The notes under the pieces: model-generated | Database searches by the model: none | Told to the model about the DNA's origin: nothing | The model's input: the letters and a program-made list of their open reading frames with translations, nothing else | Program-made: the position numbers and the translations under genes | In this document: positions 49,504-59,488 of the stretch, in pieces | Layout of the letters: every line of letters starts with the position of its first letter | Numbering within the stretch: position 1 is the stretch's first letter | Source: Diplonema japonicum | Taxonomy: Eukaryota; Euglenozoa; Diplonemea; Diplonemida; Diplonemidae | Length of the DNA: 64,000 nt | Direction: 5' to 3' | NCBI GenBank assembly: GCA_964019335.1 | Contig: OZ025704.1 | Coordinates: 434,001-498,000, forward strand

Positions 49504-52020
49504 ATGGCGGTGGCAGGTCGCCAAGACTTCGTCCCCTTGTGGATAGAAGGAGTGTTGTCCAGCGACTACGAGGTAAGCACACTGCCCTTAATGTTTGCTT
49601 GTGAGAGTGACTTTGATGCATATTACACCACACTTTGCGAGAGATATCCGAGGAAAAGCAAAGAGATGAGAGACATGATGAGGTACAGCCGATCAGCTCG
49701 AGAGCTGAAGGTGAAGGGGAAGTGGCAGGAGAGCCTTGAAGCCATGAATGAGTCTCTCAACTTGCGGAAGAAAGTATTTGAGAACGAGGACTATCAGCTA
49801 GTGGCAGCACAGCAGCACTATTGTCTGACTGCTGTGCATTACGCATCGCAAGCACTTGTTCAGCAGCAGGGTACAACGTCATACGAGCTGTTCAAAGAGG
49901 CGAAGGAGGCTGTGGAGGCAAACTTGCCCACAATGGAGAGGCCCTTCTTTGAGGTAATGCTGTATAGCAATTGGGCAAACTACTGGAACCGCCGCGGCAG
50001 GCCATCGTCGACATGCCAGTCGTGCGGGTCGGCTTTGAAGCGCTGGAGGAAGCTCATCCAAGTGTTGCCTCCGTCGTGCAGCGAAGCGCCAGACTTCAAG
50101 CTCTTCACCTCCTTTTTATTACTGCGGTACGGAGCCAGCCAACTACTGTGCTGCAAGTATGGTGCAGCCCAGGCGTCGCTTGTAGAGGGGCTCAACTGCA
50201 TGACGCAGCTCGCACCCCCAGTCCAAATACCTGCAGGTGCCATCAACGCTACCGGGCTGAGCTTTAGCGACGCTCCCAAGATCTATCTCCCTGTGGAGAA
50301 GATTAACATGTGCGTGACGTCGGCCTACTCGCATTACGACACGCCGTGGCCGCTGCTTCCGTCGCTGCGAACTGTCGGATTGTACAACCTGAGCTATGCA
50401 AACATCTACCTGTTGCGCTTCAGTGCCGCTACAGAGAATCTTGAGAAATGCGCAAAGCAGTTTGAAAGAAGCTTGCGTATGTATAAGAAAGAAGGGAATG
50501 AGCACTGGTGGAACGAAGTACAACTGGCCTTTAAGCATTGCTCCACGGTGTTGAGCTCTGGTAAAAAGATACGAGTCGACCACTGGAACAGCCATCACAG
50601 AGGGCTACAGACTATCTTCATGCAGGACCACCAGCGGGGCGTAAGCAAAGCTAACAGCCACATTGACGAAGAACAGAAAGACGAAAGCACGGAGGTGTGG
50701 GAGAAGCTGGTACCCTGTTTGAAGAAGAAGATGACTTTCAAGCACGCAATGAAAACAATGGATGGCATGGCTGTCAAAATGAAGCAGGATCCGCAGATCA
50801 TATCACTGGCAAACAAGATTAAGGAGAAGCAAGATTTAACAAAAGTAAAAAAGCGGGTGAAAGAAGCACAAGAAAGTGAAGGGGTACAGGGACAGGGACT
50901 ATGGAATAGCAAATTCACATTGCACAGTAGTAATAAAAGGTATATTGCAACCTTTCCGAACACGACGCAGCAGAGGACAGTTGTGAAGAAGACACGTTCG
51001 CATGCTACCAGCCCTGTTCACGAGGAGGTTGCAGAAGAGAAAGAGAAAGAGCTGTCGCCACGTCAGATCTTGAAAGATTCGTTGTTTGAACTCTACTGCC
51101 CCTCGCAGGAGGTGGCAGAGGACCCTGCTTATGAAGCCGCAAAGATGAGGCTATCAGGAATCTCGCAAAGAGAGCATGTCCTGACGGAATACGCGTCTTC
51201 ACTTGAGCGGGAGCTCAGTAGAGTGGCCAAGCAGAAGGATGATGTTGCATCTACTCGAAAGAAGCTGGAGCTAATTTGTGAGAAAGGACCTGTGAAGCCA
51301 GAGAAAAAGCCACCGCAGATTGAGGAACCAAAAGAGGTGGACGTGGCACCTAAAGAGATACCGGCATACTGTGACACTGCAGCACAAAAAGCACCCCCCG
51401 TGTTGGACAATCTCAATAAGATCACGAACAGATTCATGCACGGGTTTGGTAAGGCGAAGACACCTGAGCCTGCTATGGACAACACAAGTGAGGGTAGCGA
51501 TGAGAGCTTCTGTGACAAGCTGAGCAGCGTCTACGGGCGCAGACAGAAGATGTGCAGATCAACATCTCCGAAGTCTGATGCATTCAAGAGACCAAAGAGC
51601 TTTGTGAACAGCAGGTCAGCTGGTGAGAGGCAGCAACGGCTGCGCACCCTCTTGCCCCATCTGGACCAGCATGGCGAAATGTATAGAATGGTCACAAAGG
51701 AGCTGGCATCCAACCAGCAGGTGCTGACATGTCGGGCAAAGGAAAGACGCCTGCAACGAATGGTCGAGGTTGCGAAGAAAGGCAGGATTGCACTGCACAT
51801 CGGAAGCGACGTCAAGAAGAACATTATTGCTGATAGAGAAGCCCTCAGGAACGCAAGGTGGGTGTTCTCCGCAACGTTAGCAGTTGCAGCCACACTGGAC
51901 AGCGCTAGCATGCTCAGCACCCAGGAGACTGCTACTCTGGGCGATACTGCCACTGAGCTGGGTTGTGGTGATGAAACACCTGTTTTACACGAGGACGCTG
52001 TTCCTGTTCCTCCCGTTTGA
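49504..52020 (+). CDS. Helical-repeat (TPR-like) protein
   Basis: A single exon of 838 residues. The N-terminal half has amphipathic helix pairs resembling TPR units (KVKGKWQESLEAMNESLNLR, then LLRYGASQLLCCKYGAAQAS and LSYANIYLLRFSAATENLEK); consensus residues are only partly kept. A basic, disordered middle follows, then a coiled coil at about 560-600 (HVLTEYASSLERELSRVAKQ). An acidic Pro-rich linker (EKKPPQIEEPKEVDVAPKEI) precedes a basic helical segment (LLPHLDQHGEMYRMVTKELA). It may be a protein-interaction scaffold, possibly flagellar. No family name is justified. Confidence 0.65.
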   Translation: MAVAGRQDFVPLWIEGVLSSDYEVSTLPLMFACESDFDAYYTTLCERYPRKSKEMRDMMRYSRSARELKVKGKWQESLEAMNESLNLRKKVFENEDYQLVAAQQHYCLTAVHYASQALVQQQGTTSYELFKEAKEAVEANLPTMERPFFEVMLYSNWANYWNRRGRPSSTCQSCGSALKRWRKLIQVLPPSCSEAPDFKLFTSFLLLRYGASQLLCCKYGAAQASLVEGLNCMTQLAPPVQIPAGAINATGLSFSDAPKIYLPVEKINMCVTSAYSHYDTPWPLLPSLRTVGLYNLSYANIYLLRFSAATENLEKCAKQFERSLRMYKKEGNEHWWNEVQLAFKHCSTVLSSGKKIRVDHWNSHHRGLQTIFMQDHQRGVSKANSHIDEEQKDESTEVWEKLVPCLKKKMTFKHAMKTMDGMAVKMKQDPQIISLANKIKEKQDLTKVKKRVKEAQESEGVQGQGLWNSKFTLHSSNKRYIATFPNTTQQRTVVKKTRSHATSPVHEEVAEEKEKELSPRQILKDSLFELYCPSQEVAEDPAYEAAKMRLSGISQREHVLTEYASSLERELSRVAKQKDDVASTRKKLELICEKGPVKPEKKPPQIEEPKEVDVAPKEIPAYCDTAAQKAPPVLDNLNKITNRFMHGFGKAKTPEPAMDNTSEGSDESFCDKLSSVYGRRQKMCRSTSPKSDAFKRPKSFVNSRSAGERQQRLRTLLPHLDQHGEMYRMVTKELASNQQVLTCRAKERRLQRMVEVAKKGRIALHIGSDVKKNIIADREALRNARWVFSATLAVAATLDSASMLSTQETATLGDTATELGCGDETPVLHEDAVPVPPV

Positions 52021-52100
52021 ACCGTTTCCACGGTTCACTGTATCGTCTTAACTTTTAGTAAATGAATGTGGTCCTGTAGCACACTCACGACAGGTCAACA

Positions 52101-54467
52101 ATGGAAGGCATTACGAAGGAAGCTATGCATGCTTTGGCCAGGGCGCTCATTAGCAGCGAGGCAGTAAATTACCCTGACGGATCCACACCCCTGCAATTGG
52201 CCACATCAGTGCTTTTAGCAAATGTGACCTTTGACGGCAAGGCGGTGTTGTCCCCCCCTCTTGTAGAGGTTAGGAGGTGTGTGGAGCCTGTACCTCGGCA
52301 GCCTGCAGCACCAGCACCCAAACGAAGGCGCCCCAACGGGCAGTACGAAGCCAGCAATGAGGTGGCTGCCGTGCTTCATCGACGAAAACTACTGCAACAC
52401 GAATGGGATGAGCGGCAGATTGTTCTAGAGGACGAAAAGGTCGAATGGTCAACGCTTCAGGCGGGGTGCACTCTCATTGCAAACAACATTGAGACTATGC
52501 TGGTGTTGCAAGGCACCCTGCAAGAACCGTTGTCATTCCCTTCTCCACCGCCCAGCCCGCCCAGTAGAGGATCATCCTTTGCGGAACGTAACCGAGAATA
52601 TAAGCACCCGGTACCGCCTGAGGAAAATCTAAACATAGGAGTGGTGCGCCTGATGCATGACTTGGATAAGAAGGAGAAGGCTGCAACAGCAAGACGCAAA
52701 GCAAGAATCAAGTGGAGATCCAAAAGGCCAGTGCACCTTCAGGAGTTTGATGATAGGAACCTCCGGCGGAAGATCCAGTGCGACAGGCGAGTGCAGCTCC
52801 GCAGGCTACTGCTGCGTGGGAAGCAATACGAAACATACACAGATATGAATCCGATGGATGATGGCCTGCACGTGCTGTTTCATTCGGCCATCGAAGGGCA
52901 TGTTGACAGCTTCAAGAAGTTTACCCTTGTCAACGAGAGTTTGGATCCAATGCTCCTGTTGACAGATAAGTTTGGGAGAACGCCTTTGCATTTTGCTGCT
53001 TACCATGGACAGTTGTGCGTTGTGCATTTCTGTACAATGAATTTAAATATCCACAAAATACAGCCGACGAGTCGTGGGCACACTGTACTGCACTACGCGG
53101 TTTTGGGAGGGCGTCTTGATGTGGTTACAATGATTTTCAAGAGCGCTTCAGGCCATTGCAGAACAGTATATGAACTGTCAGCAGCTACAAAAGAGGGTCT
53201 TCGGGCCATTGACATTTCTCGTAACATGCAGTACGGACACATCTTTCACTACTTGAAGCAGTTGGAGGGACAGCACACCATAAGCAAAATGGCTGAGTTG
53301 GTGAAGGTGAAGAAGACAAAGGAGGTAGAACGTGATGTGATACGTGCAATGAGGTTGGCAGAGATAGAGATACAGGAAGCTCTTCAGAAAGCAATGGAAG
53401 AAGGGGAGCGAGAGAAGAGAGAGGCCGCGCTCCGAGATGAAGAAGAGCGGTTAGAACGAGAAAAGATGGCTGAGATGGAGGCGCTGCTGGCGGAGGAAGA
53501 GGCAATTGCAATTGCGAAGTTAGAGCAGATGAGGCAAAAGAGAGAACAGTATTTCGAAGAAAGGAACATACGTTTACATGAGTTTCGCCTTGCTAGGGAG
53601 CTCATCGAGGAAACACTGATGAGCGAGGAGGACATCCTAAGCAGTGAAAAGCCTGTTGTACAATTGTCAAGAACGAAAGTGGAACCAACGCAACAAGAGC
53701 GGGCATATTATGGACTATCTGTGTGCGACGGTCAGCGGGTTCGGGGGTATGGAAATATTCAGTATGACCACCTGCTAGTAATGATGACGAAAGGACCTGC
53801 AACAGCTGCCGGCATCAAGTCAGGAGAGAGCATTGTCGCGATCAATGGAAAACAAGCAAGCCTTACGAGGTTTAGAGAAGCATGTAGTTCAGCAGGCTGC
53901 TTACATCTGATTCTAAAAGATAAGCAATCGAAGAAGAGAGATGTGATTGTGGAGCCTTGTATGGAACTCGAACGCTGCGAGAGTAATAGCAGATATACAA
54001 ACTATACCGTCACGAAGGTTCCCCCGTACGTAGCTGGATTCAAGAGTGCGAAACAGTTTGCAGCCGTGAGCGCAGGCCCATGCGTCGAGGGAAGGGAAGA
54101 TGTGCACTCATCAGTCCGGATAATATTACGTAGTGATGCTAAGGTTGTGTGCATCTCTGGCTTCCAGCTGTACGGCCCTGGTGGGCGACGCGTCATGCAT
54201 GCCAGCCTGTCCAATCCTCGCATTGCTGCAAAGTTTCAAAAGGAAGAGGACGTGTCCCAAGCGTCGCCTATGGTGATAGAAGTTCAGCTTGTGAAGCCGA
54301 TTGTAATAACATCATTCCGCCTCAAAACAGCAGCATGTGATAGAGCCACTGACCCCACTGAATGCATGTTACAAGGGCGTTTAAAGACAGAGTGGCACAC
54401 GCTCTGTGAGCACCCATTGCTGCTACCAACAGCAAGGAAGACATGGGGTGTCATCACCGATTCTTAG
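52101..54467 (+). CDS. Ankyrin-coiled coil-PDZ-galactose-binding-like protein
   Basis: A single exon of 788 residues, 80 bases after the previous gene, with CACGACAG just before the start. Ankyrin repeats span about 253-390 (FGRTPLHFAAYHGQLCVVHF; RGHTVLHYAVLGGRLDVVTM). A charged coiled coil covers about 395-520. A PDZ-like domain follows at about 540-625, with GPATAAGIKSGESIVAINGK as its central hairpin and helix. The C-terminal ~150 residues look like a discoidin/F5-8C-type jelly roll (VITSFRLKTA, then DRATDPTECMLQG, matching the usual FRLxTAND..RDPxxWxLxG pattern). The combination suggests an adaptor at membranes or the cytoskeleton. Domain calls come from motifs; the order is unusual. Confidence 0.75.
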   Translation: MEGITKEAMHALARALISSEAVNYPDGSTPLQLATSVLLANVTFDGKAVLSPPLVEVRRCVEPVPRQPAAPAPKRRRPNGQYEASNEVAAVLHRRKLLQHEWDERQIVLEDEKVEWSTLQAGCTLIANNIETMLVLQGTLQEPLSFPSPPPSPPSRGSSFAERNREYKHPVPPEENLNIGVVRLMHDLDKKEKAATARRKARIKWRSKRPVHLQEFDDRNLRRKIQCDRRVQLRRLLLRGKQYETYTDMNPMDDGLHVLFHSAIEGHVDSFKKFTLVNESLDPMLLLTDKFGRTPLHFAAYHGQLCVVHFCTMNLNIHKIQPTSRGHTVLHYAVLGGRLDVVTMIFKSASGHCRTVYELSAATKEGLRAIDISRNMQYGHIFHYLKQLEGQHTISKMAELVKVKKTKEVERDVIRAMRLAEIEIQEALQKAMEEGEREKREAALRDEEERLEREKMAEMEALLAEEEAIAIAKLEQMRQKREQYFEERNIRLHEFRLARELIEETLMSEEDILSSEKPVVQLSRTKVEPTQQERAYYGLSVCDGQRVRGYGNIQYDHLLVMMTKGPATAAGIKSGESIVAINGKQASLTRFREACSSAGCLHLILKDKQSKKRDVIVEPCMELERCESNSRYTNYTVTKVPPYVAGFKSAKQFAAVSAGPCVEGREDVHSSVRIILRSDAKVVCISGFQLYGPGGRRVMHASLSNPRIAAKFQKEEDVSQASPMVIEVQLVKPIVITSFRLKTAACDRATDPTECMLQGRLKTEWHTLCEHPLLLPTARKTWGVITDS

Positions 54468-54560
54468 TACGTATTTACCCCTTGTGTCCAAGGCGGTGTT
54501 TATGGCTTCTCATTCAGCATCCAGTCACTGACAGGTTAATTCAAGCAACAAAAAATACAA

Positions 54561-55499
54561 ATGAGGATCACTATTAAGTATCCTGAAGCCGGTACTGAAG
54601 GGACCATTGAAGAGCACGATGAGCTTCTGGGGAAGAACTCCACTGTCCTTGATTTGAAGGGTCTCATCAAGCTATGGACAGGTGAAAGCATTATGAAGCA
54701 GGTGCTTCTCATGGATGACAATGTGTGCGAAGACAGGGACACTTTACAGAGCCTTGGCATCAGCACTCAGGAAGATGCAGAGCAAAAGCCGTTTTCCCTA
54801 ATTCTTGAGGAGGAAGAGGAGGCTGCTATGGCTGAGGGTGAATACACTCATGAGGCATTCATCAGGGCCAACACTGCACTTGGAAAGGGTGTTGCTGTGA
54901 CGCCTGATACCGAGCACGAGGAGCAGAAGAGGAGAGAAATAACGCAGAGAGCGATTGAAAAGACGCGAAAAGAAAAGGAGCACCCCCGTGTCAGGCCCAT
55001 GAAGCTCAACACCCACTCCCCCGAGATGTCGACAGAGGATAAGTCGGATGTATACGCAATCTACTTGGACTCCAAGTACGGCATGCGTGTCAAGGGCATG
55101 GACCAGAAACTGATGATAACCGTCGGTGCTGAGGACTATGAATACTGGGACCTGAGGCTTCCTGAGACACTTTCCGTCAGGACGGAGTGCAACAGGGCCA
55201 CGGAGGTTGTGCTCGACGTCTTCTACTTCGGCGAGATCAAGAAGGTCGTTTCACAAGAAGCTTTCAGGCAAAAGGTGAAGGACAAGCTCGAAGGCTTGGG
55301 CATCAAAACGAGCTTTCTGAGCTACCCCCTCCGCGACGCAGGGTGCATGTACCCCCTCATCGCCATGCCTTTCGTCGTGTCCCACAGTGACGCTGAGAAG
55401 TTGGGCCATTCTGTATTTGAGCACTTTGGTAGACCGATGACCCCACCCTCCCAACGCCCTTTGAACAGCGGTGCAGGTGGTGGCTGTGGGTCGCAGTAG
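54561..55499 (+). CDS. Ubiquitin-like-domain protein
   Basis: A single exon of 312 residues. Residues 1-85 have a ubiquitin-like layout: MRITIKYPE as first strand, TVLDLKGLIKLWTG as the helix, then KQVLLMDDNVCEDRDTLQSL as the following strands, the position where ubiquitin has its hydrophobic patch. No C-terminal GG follows, so this is an integral UBL domain, not a modifier. A charged helix (about 115-145) leads to a C-terminal alpha/beta domain (VYAIYLDSKYGMRVKGMDQK, then EVVLDVFYFGEIKKVV) that I cannot place. The tail is Gly-rich (SGAGGGCGSQ). The function may involve proteasome or chaperone contact. Confidence 0.6.
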   Translation: MRITIKYPEAGTEGTIEEHDELLGKNSTVLDLKGLIKLWTGESIMKQVLLMDDNVCEDRDTLQSLGISTQEDAEQKPFSLILEEEEEAAMAEGEYTHEAFIRANTALGKGVAVTPDTEHEEQKRREITQRAIEKTRKEKEHPRVRPMKLNTHSPEMSTEDKSDVYAIYLDSKYGMRVKGMDQKLMITVGAEDYEYWDLRLPETLSVRTECNRATEVVLDVFYFGEIKKVVSQEAFRQKVKDKLEGLGIKTSFLSYPLRDAGCMYPLIAMPFVVSHSDAEKLGHSVFEHFGRPMTPPSQRPLNSGAGGGCGSQ

Positions 55500-55675
55500 G
55501 ACTCGATTCAACAATCCAAACCCCTAGTGTTTCTTATTACTTTATTTATCTCCCCTTTCAGCTTTTTGAAGCCCTACAATGTCATGTTAAGTGGCCTATG
55601 ACAGGGCGTAGCTCACTCTTTACGTATCTTTTGAATTCCATCCACATAGTTTCACAGGTGACATAAAAGGAAACA

Positions 55676-57829
55676 ATGCAGGGAAAGGAGGCTCAGAAGC
55701 AGATGCTGCTCACTGTCCTTGACAAGACAGGCAGGCCACTCAGCGAGGTGGGGCCGGCAATAAAAGCACTGCTGCAAAATACAAGCAAGACTCTTGAAGA
55801 AATCTACCCCGCTCTTGAAAACTGTGGCTGGGACTTCCAGAAGGCAGAAGCTGTGCTGCTCGCCCCTTCAGAAGAGCAGAGTGTGCAGCATGATTCGATG
55901 CGATCGGCATGGGAGCAGGCCAGCATGGAAAGCACAGCTCCCAAGCCTCCTGTGCAGCATTTGAGCTCGGCGTCCACGTCGTCTTCGCTTCCTGGCGTGC
56001 CACCTCCGCCAGTCATGATGAAGGCTGCTTTACCGCAGCAAATACCGCAGCAGCAAGTAGAAGCTGATTCAAGGTCAGTGCACAGTTTTGTGAGTGAAAG
56101 TGAATCTTGCGGTCCTGCACCTGCTGCACCTGAACCTGAACCTACACTCACAGCCATGCCAGTTTCTGAGACTAGCCAAGCCACTGTACCACCTCCCAGC
56201 TTCATGGATGCAGGAAAGGATAGCTACCCTGCACCTTCGTTCAAAAGGGTGTCCTCACTTGTCGGGACCCCTGCAGTAACTCCTCTCGCGGCGCACACCT
56301 CAACACCAGTTGCTCAAGAGAAGCGCGCACCTTCCATACCCATGACAACACTTCAAGAAGAGATAAAAGATAAACAACGTGAGATGGTTGTCAGGAAAGC
56401 GGGAGTGGAAAATCAGCTACACAAGGAGCGCATGGATGGACTAGAGAACGAGCTGCGCCAGCTTAAGGCAGCTAGAGAGGAGCGCGCGAAGCAAGTCGAA
56501 GACAGAGAAAAGGAAGGCTCACGCATTCAGCACAAGGCAGCTGCTGCTACTATGGAGTGGAAAAAGGCTTTCTCAAGTATCTCACCGCACCTCACCCAAA
56601 TGAGCGAGAAGGATTTCACACCAGAAAGTGTAGGCCGAGCATGGAAGAAGGCAACAGATGCCTCAACAGTTGCTCTTGAGGAGAAGATAAAAACAGAGTT
56701 GCAAGAGGACTTGCTGCTGTCCGAGAAACGTGATCGGGAAGAGGAGCGAAAAGGCTGGGCAAAGCGGCTGGATGCATTGGTTGAGCAGAGGGCTGATGAT
56801 TTGAAAGATCAAGAGGCTACATTCTCAAAGATCTTAGAACAGAAGGGACAGGAACAAACAGCACTTATCCACGTGTTCCACAGTAGGTTGACACAGGTAC
56901 AGGAGGCTTACGAGGCGAGACTTGAGCTTTCCAATGCAGAAACCGAACGGCTGGTCACAGAGCACCTTGTTTCGCCTCCAAGGAGGCACGGCACGCCCGG
57001 TTCGATACAGCTCACTCCGACACCCACTACCCAGCTGCGGGAGGGTGCAAGGGGTCCCATCATCTCTCCGATGACAGCAACCAGTACTGCAGGCATGCTG
57101 GACTATCTGGACATAGGCGGCGACCCCCTGGGGTACAGTGATTCAGAAGTGGAGCGTCAGGCTGAAGCTGCAGCACGACACTTAGAAAAGCTTGGGAAGA
57201 AAAATATGTCGCCCGCCGACAAGGCCGCTCGTAAGATGAGGAAAACCCGCAAAAAGGATTCAGCACCCAGCACAGCAGCTTCAACTCCCGCAGGTGCACA
57301 CATCCCAGCTCCTGCGGCACCTGTACCCATCGATGTTTTGAGGAAGAATGTTCAAGCATTCGCGGAATCTCCTGTTAAGCAGCATGCCACAATTGCTCCT
57401 TTTCCTGTAACCAGTTTGGGCCTATGCCCCTACTGCCGGTTAGATGTACCTGTGCAAAGCAACTATTGCAACGCGTGTGGGGCATTTATTAGAACTGATA
57501 CCGTCCCTACCCAGCCCACTGTGCCGTACTCGCCGTATCAACAATCCCCCTATACGCAAGACACCCAGCAGCCAAACATCGCTGCACCCGGCACTGATAG
57601 CAGGTATTCGAAGCGGCACCTTGAGAAGAAGCTCTGGGATGCGAACAGACAAGAACACAGGCAGTACAATGCCGATAGCTATGCGCGCTTGGATCCCTCG
57701 GCCCAAAGGAACGCAACCATTTTCACGAACGTACCTGGCAAGGGTCGAGAGTCTCCGGTTAAGAGGCGCCCCGGGTCAGACTTTGCCTCGCCCAACACTT
57801 TTTATAGCACTGGCTCACCTTATTACTAG
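55676..57829 (+). CDS. UBA-like and zinc-ribbon coiled-coil protein
   Basis: A single exon of 717 residues. Residues ~35-60 (LEEIYPALENCGWDFQKAEA) resemble the second half of a UBA/CUE three-helix domain. A long Pro/Ser-rich region follows, then a coiled coil (about 220-430, RMDGLENELRQLKAAREERA). A C-terminal zinc ribbon occurs at about 583-602 with CPYCRLDVPVQSNYCNACG (CxxC-x11-CxxC). The last 110 residues are Tyr/Pro/Ser-rich and end SPYY. It follows the UBL-domain gene, so a shared ubiquitin-related or scaffolding role is possible, though that is inference from context. The start follows TTTCACAG by about 18 bases. Confidence 0.65.
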   Translation: MQGKEAQKQMLLTVLDKTGRPLSEVGPAIKALLQNTSKTLEEIYPALENCGWDFQKAEAVLLAPSEEQSVQHDSMRSAWEQASMESTAPKPPVQHLSSASTSSSLPGVPPPPVMMKAALPQQIPQQQVEADSRSVHSFVSESESCGPAPAAPEPEPTLTAMPVSETSQATVPPPSFMDAGKDSYPAPSFKRVSSLVGTPAVTPLAAHTSTPVAQEKRAPSIPMTTLQEEIKDKQREMVVRKAGVENQLHKERMDGLENELRQLKAAREERAKQVEDREKEGSRIQHKAAAATMEWKKAFSSISPHLTQMSEKDFTPESVGRAWKKATDASTVALEEKIKTELQEDLLLSEKRDREEERKGWAKRLDALVEQRADDLKDQEATFSKILEQKGQEQTALIHVFHSRLTQVQEAYEARLELSNAETERLVTEHLVSPPRRHGTPGSIQLTPTPTTQLREGARGPIISPMTATSTAGMLDYLDIGGDPLGYSDSEVERQAEAAARHLEKLGKKNMSPADKAARKMRKTRKKDSAPSTAASTPAGAHIPAPAAPVPIDVLRKNVQAFAESPVKQHATIAPFPVTSLGLCPYCRLDVPVQSNYCNACGAFIRTDTVPTQPTVPYSPYQQSPYTQDTQQPNIAAPGTDSRYSKRHLEKKLWDANRQEHRQYNADSYARLDPSAQRNATIFTNVPGKGRESPVKRRPGSDFASPNTFYSTGSPYY

Positions 57830-57904
57830 TATTGTACTTTGTATCTGTGTATTATGTATTGGCCCCCGCACGTCCATCCTTAACGAACAAGTACTTCACA
57901 GGTT

Positions 57905-58624
57905 ATGAAATTCATATTATATGTAGTAACGTGCCTAACGTGTCTCATCGCAGTAAGGGGTCAAGATGCAACTGCCACAGCAACGCTCACCCTCACACTC
58001 AACACAACCACAGAGACGCTGACCTCGACACTGGGAACAAGGACAGCGACGATGACCGAGACAGCAAGCATATCAGTGAGTGCTACGAAAGAGGTGACAG
58101 AGACGGCTACGCACATGGCAACAGGGACAGAGACCATGACTGCATCAGAGACAGTCTCAGTGACGAATATCACGGAAACAGCAACGCTGTCACCGGAGAT
58201 TGAGTCAAGTAGTAGTAGTGATTTTTGGAAGTGGGCCATATTAGTGATCTGCGTAGTGTGCGGACTCCTCGCCATCGGGATTCTGTACCTCATCCTTCTC
58301 AAGCGGAGGAAGAACAGGAAACAGCGGTACATTGATAATGAGAACAATGAGAGCAACGACATTGAGTCCCCTCAAATGCGCTTCGAGCTCCCTGATTTCA
58401 CACCCAAGCGGTCATCAATTAGACAGCAGCAGAGTGTGCTGAGCCCCAATGTCACTGACACAGGTGGCCGTCTTGGGAACTCGGAAAATGTCCTTTGGAT
58501 AAACCCAGTTGTACCGGAATCTCCAAATCTCAGTAAAAACCTTGACCAACCACAGACTACTTCCAGGGCTAGCCGCCTTACTTTGCAAGATACATTCGGC
58601 AAGAAAAGTCTGCCTGCATCGTAG
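57905..58624 (+). CDS. Mucin-like type I surface membrane protein
   Basis: A single exon of 239 residues. The start is 3 bases after TTCACAG. A cleavable signal peptide is evident (MKFILYVVTCLTCLIAVRG, cut near residue 20). The ectodomain of about 85 residues is dominated by Thr, Ser, Ala and Glu in short repeats (TATATLTLTLNTTTETLT), with NTT and NIT sequons, ideal for dense O-glycosylation. One membrane span (about 108-131, AILVICVVCGLLAIGILYLI) is followed by a basic stop-transfer RRKNRKQR and a ~100-residue Ser/Asn-rich cytoplasmic tail. It probably coats the cell surface. A GT61 glycosyltransferase and a second surface protein lie just downstream. Confidence 0.75.
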   Translation: MKFILYVVTCLTCLIAVRGQDATATATLTLTLNTTTETLTSTLGTRTATMTETASISVSATKEVTETATHMATGTETMTASETVSVTNITETATLSPEIESSSSSDFWKWAILVICVVCGLLAIGILYLILLKRRKNRKQRYIDNENNESNDIESPQMRFELPDFTPKRSSIRQQQSVLSPNVTDTGGRLGNSENVLWINPVVPESPNLSKNLDQPQTTSRASRLTLQDTFGKKSLPAS

Positions 58625-58750
58625 CAATGTGTTTATACAATATTATAGACTTTATTATTTGTAGCAACTGTACCATGTTATATTGTGTTATTATTCTCTT
58701 ACTGGTTCACTTTTGTTGGCTCTCGGATTCTTCAATACAGGTGTTCAAAG

Positions 58751-59248
58751 ATGACTTGGGAGAAACCCAGACCATCGATTCTGCAGCGTCCTTTAAAGCA
58801 GGGGAACTATAGCAACCATGAGAACCTCGAAAGCGAATGGGAAAAAGAGCAGGCCAAGACGCAGGCACGCAGGGACAAGTACGCGACGATCGATGAGAGG
58901 CTGCGTCTGGGAAATGGCGGTGCATCCATTGCTGATAAGCAGAAGCTTGCTGCCTCTGACAGAGAGTTCAAGAAACGCGCTATCGAGGCAAAGTCTCTTT
59001 CTGAGAAAATGGCAAAGGAACAAGAGAAAGAGGCAACGAAGCACGCCGCTCAAAGGGACCTTGCTCTCTCTGTGAATGAAGAAGACGCAAAGATCCGCAG
59101 GCGTGAAGAGCAGCGCAGGGTTATGCAGGAGAACATGGCACTCGCTGAGGAACGTAAGAAAGCTGCTGCGGAGGCAAAGAGGAGGGAACAAGAGATGGAA
59201 AGGAACAACATCCAAATCCTAGGCCACCAGCAGCGCAGCTTCCGTTAA
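58751..59248 (+). CDS. Small charged helical protein
   Basis: A single exon of 165 residues. The start is the first ATG after AATACAG (AG at 58739-58740). After a basic Pro-containing start (MTWEKPRPSILQRPLKQG) the protein is almost all helix, rich in Lys, Glu, Arg and Ala, ending LGHQQRSFR. The phrase VMQENMALAEERKKAAAEAK recalls RIB43A-type microtubule-doublet proteins, but the protein is less than half their length and the match is short. A ciliary doublet protein is one possibility. I would record it as hypothetical. Confidence 0.6.
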   Translation: MTWEKPRPSILQRPLKQGNYSNHENLESEWEKEQAKTQARRDKYATIDERLRLGNGGASIADKQKLAASDREFKKRAIEAKSLSEKMAKEQEKEATKHAAQRDLALSVNEEDAKIRRREEQRRVMQENMALAEERKKAAAEAKRREQEMERNNIQILGHQQRSFR

Positions 59249-59470
59249 GCTACGCAACGCAGAATGCAGAATAGATTATTATTATAGATTGATTCTCTTT
59301 GTTTTCGTGCTTTCTTTTCTTTTTTTATAAACCCATTTCCCCCCCTTTCCCCTTTTAAGCGGTCTCGTTGCAGGTTCCTTAAAGTCCCTCGTTGTTCAGC
59401 TCCCTTTTTTTCTCCAGATAGATACCCTTTTTCATTCTGTTTGCCGTGCAGTAGCCAAGTATCATCAGGA

Positions 59471-59488
59471 ATGCAATATACTACATGA
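59471..59488 (+). promoter_or_regulatory. Five-codon upstream ORF overlapping the GT61 start
   Basis: After the likely acceptor ATCATCAG (AG at 59467-59468) the first ATG opens a 5-codon frame whose stop overlaps the main start codon as ATGA. No other AG lies between it and the main ATG. If the mapped acceptor is right, every mature mRNA carries this uORF, which could lower or couple translation. Confidence 0.45.

Noticed and set aside
58751-59248. RIB43A family assignment
   Set aside because: Only a short charged-helix phrase is similar and the protein is far too short; kept as hypothetical.
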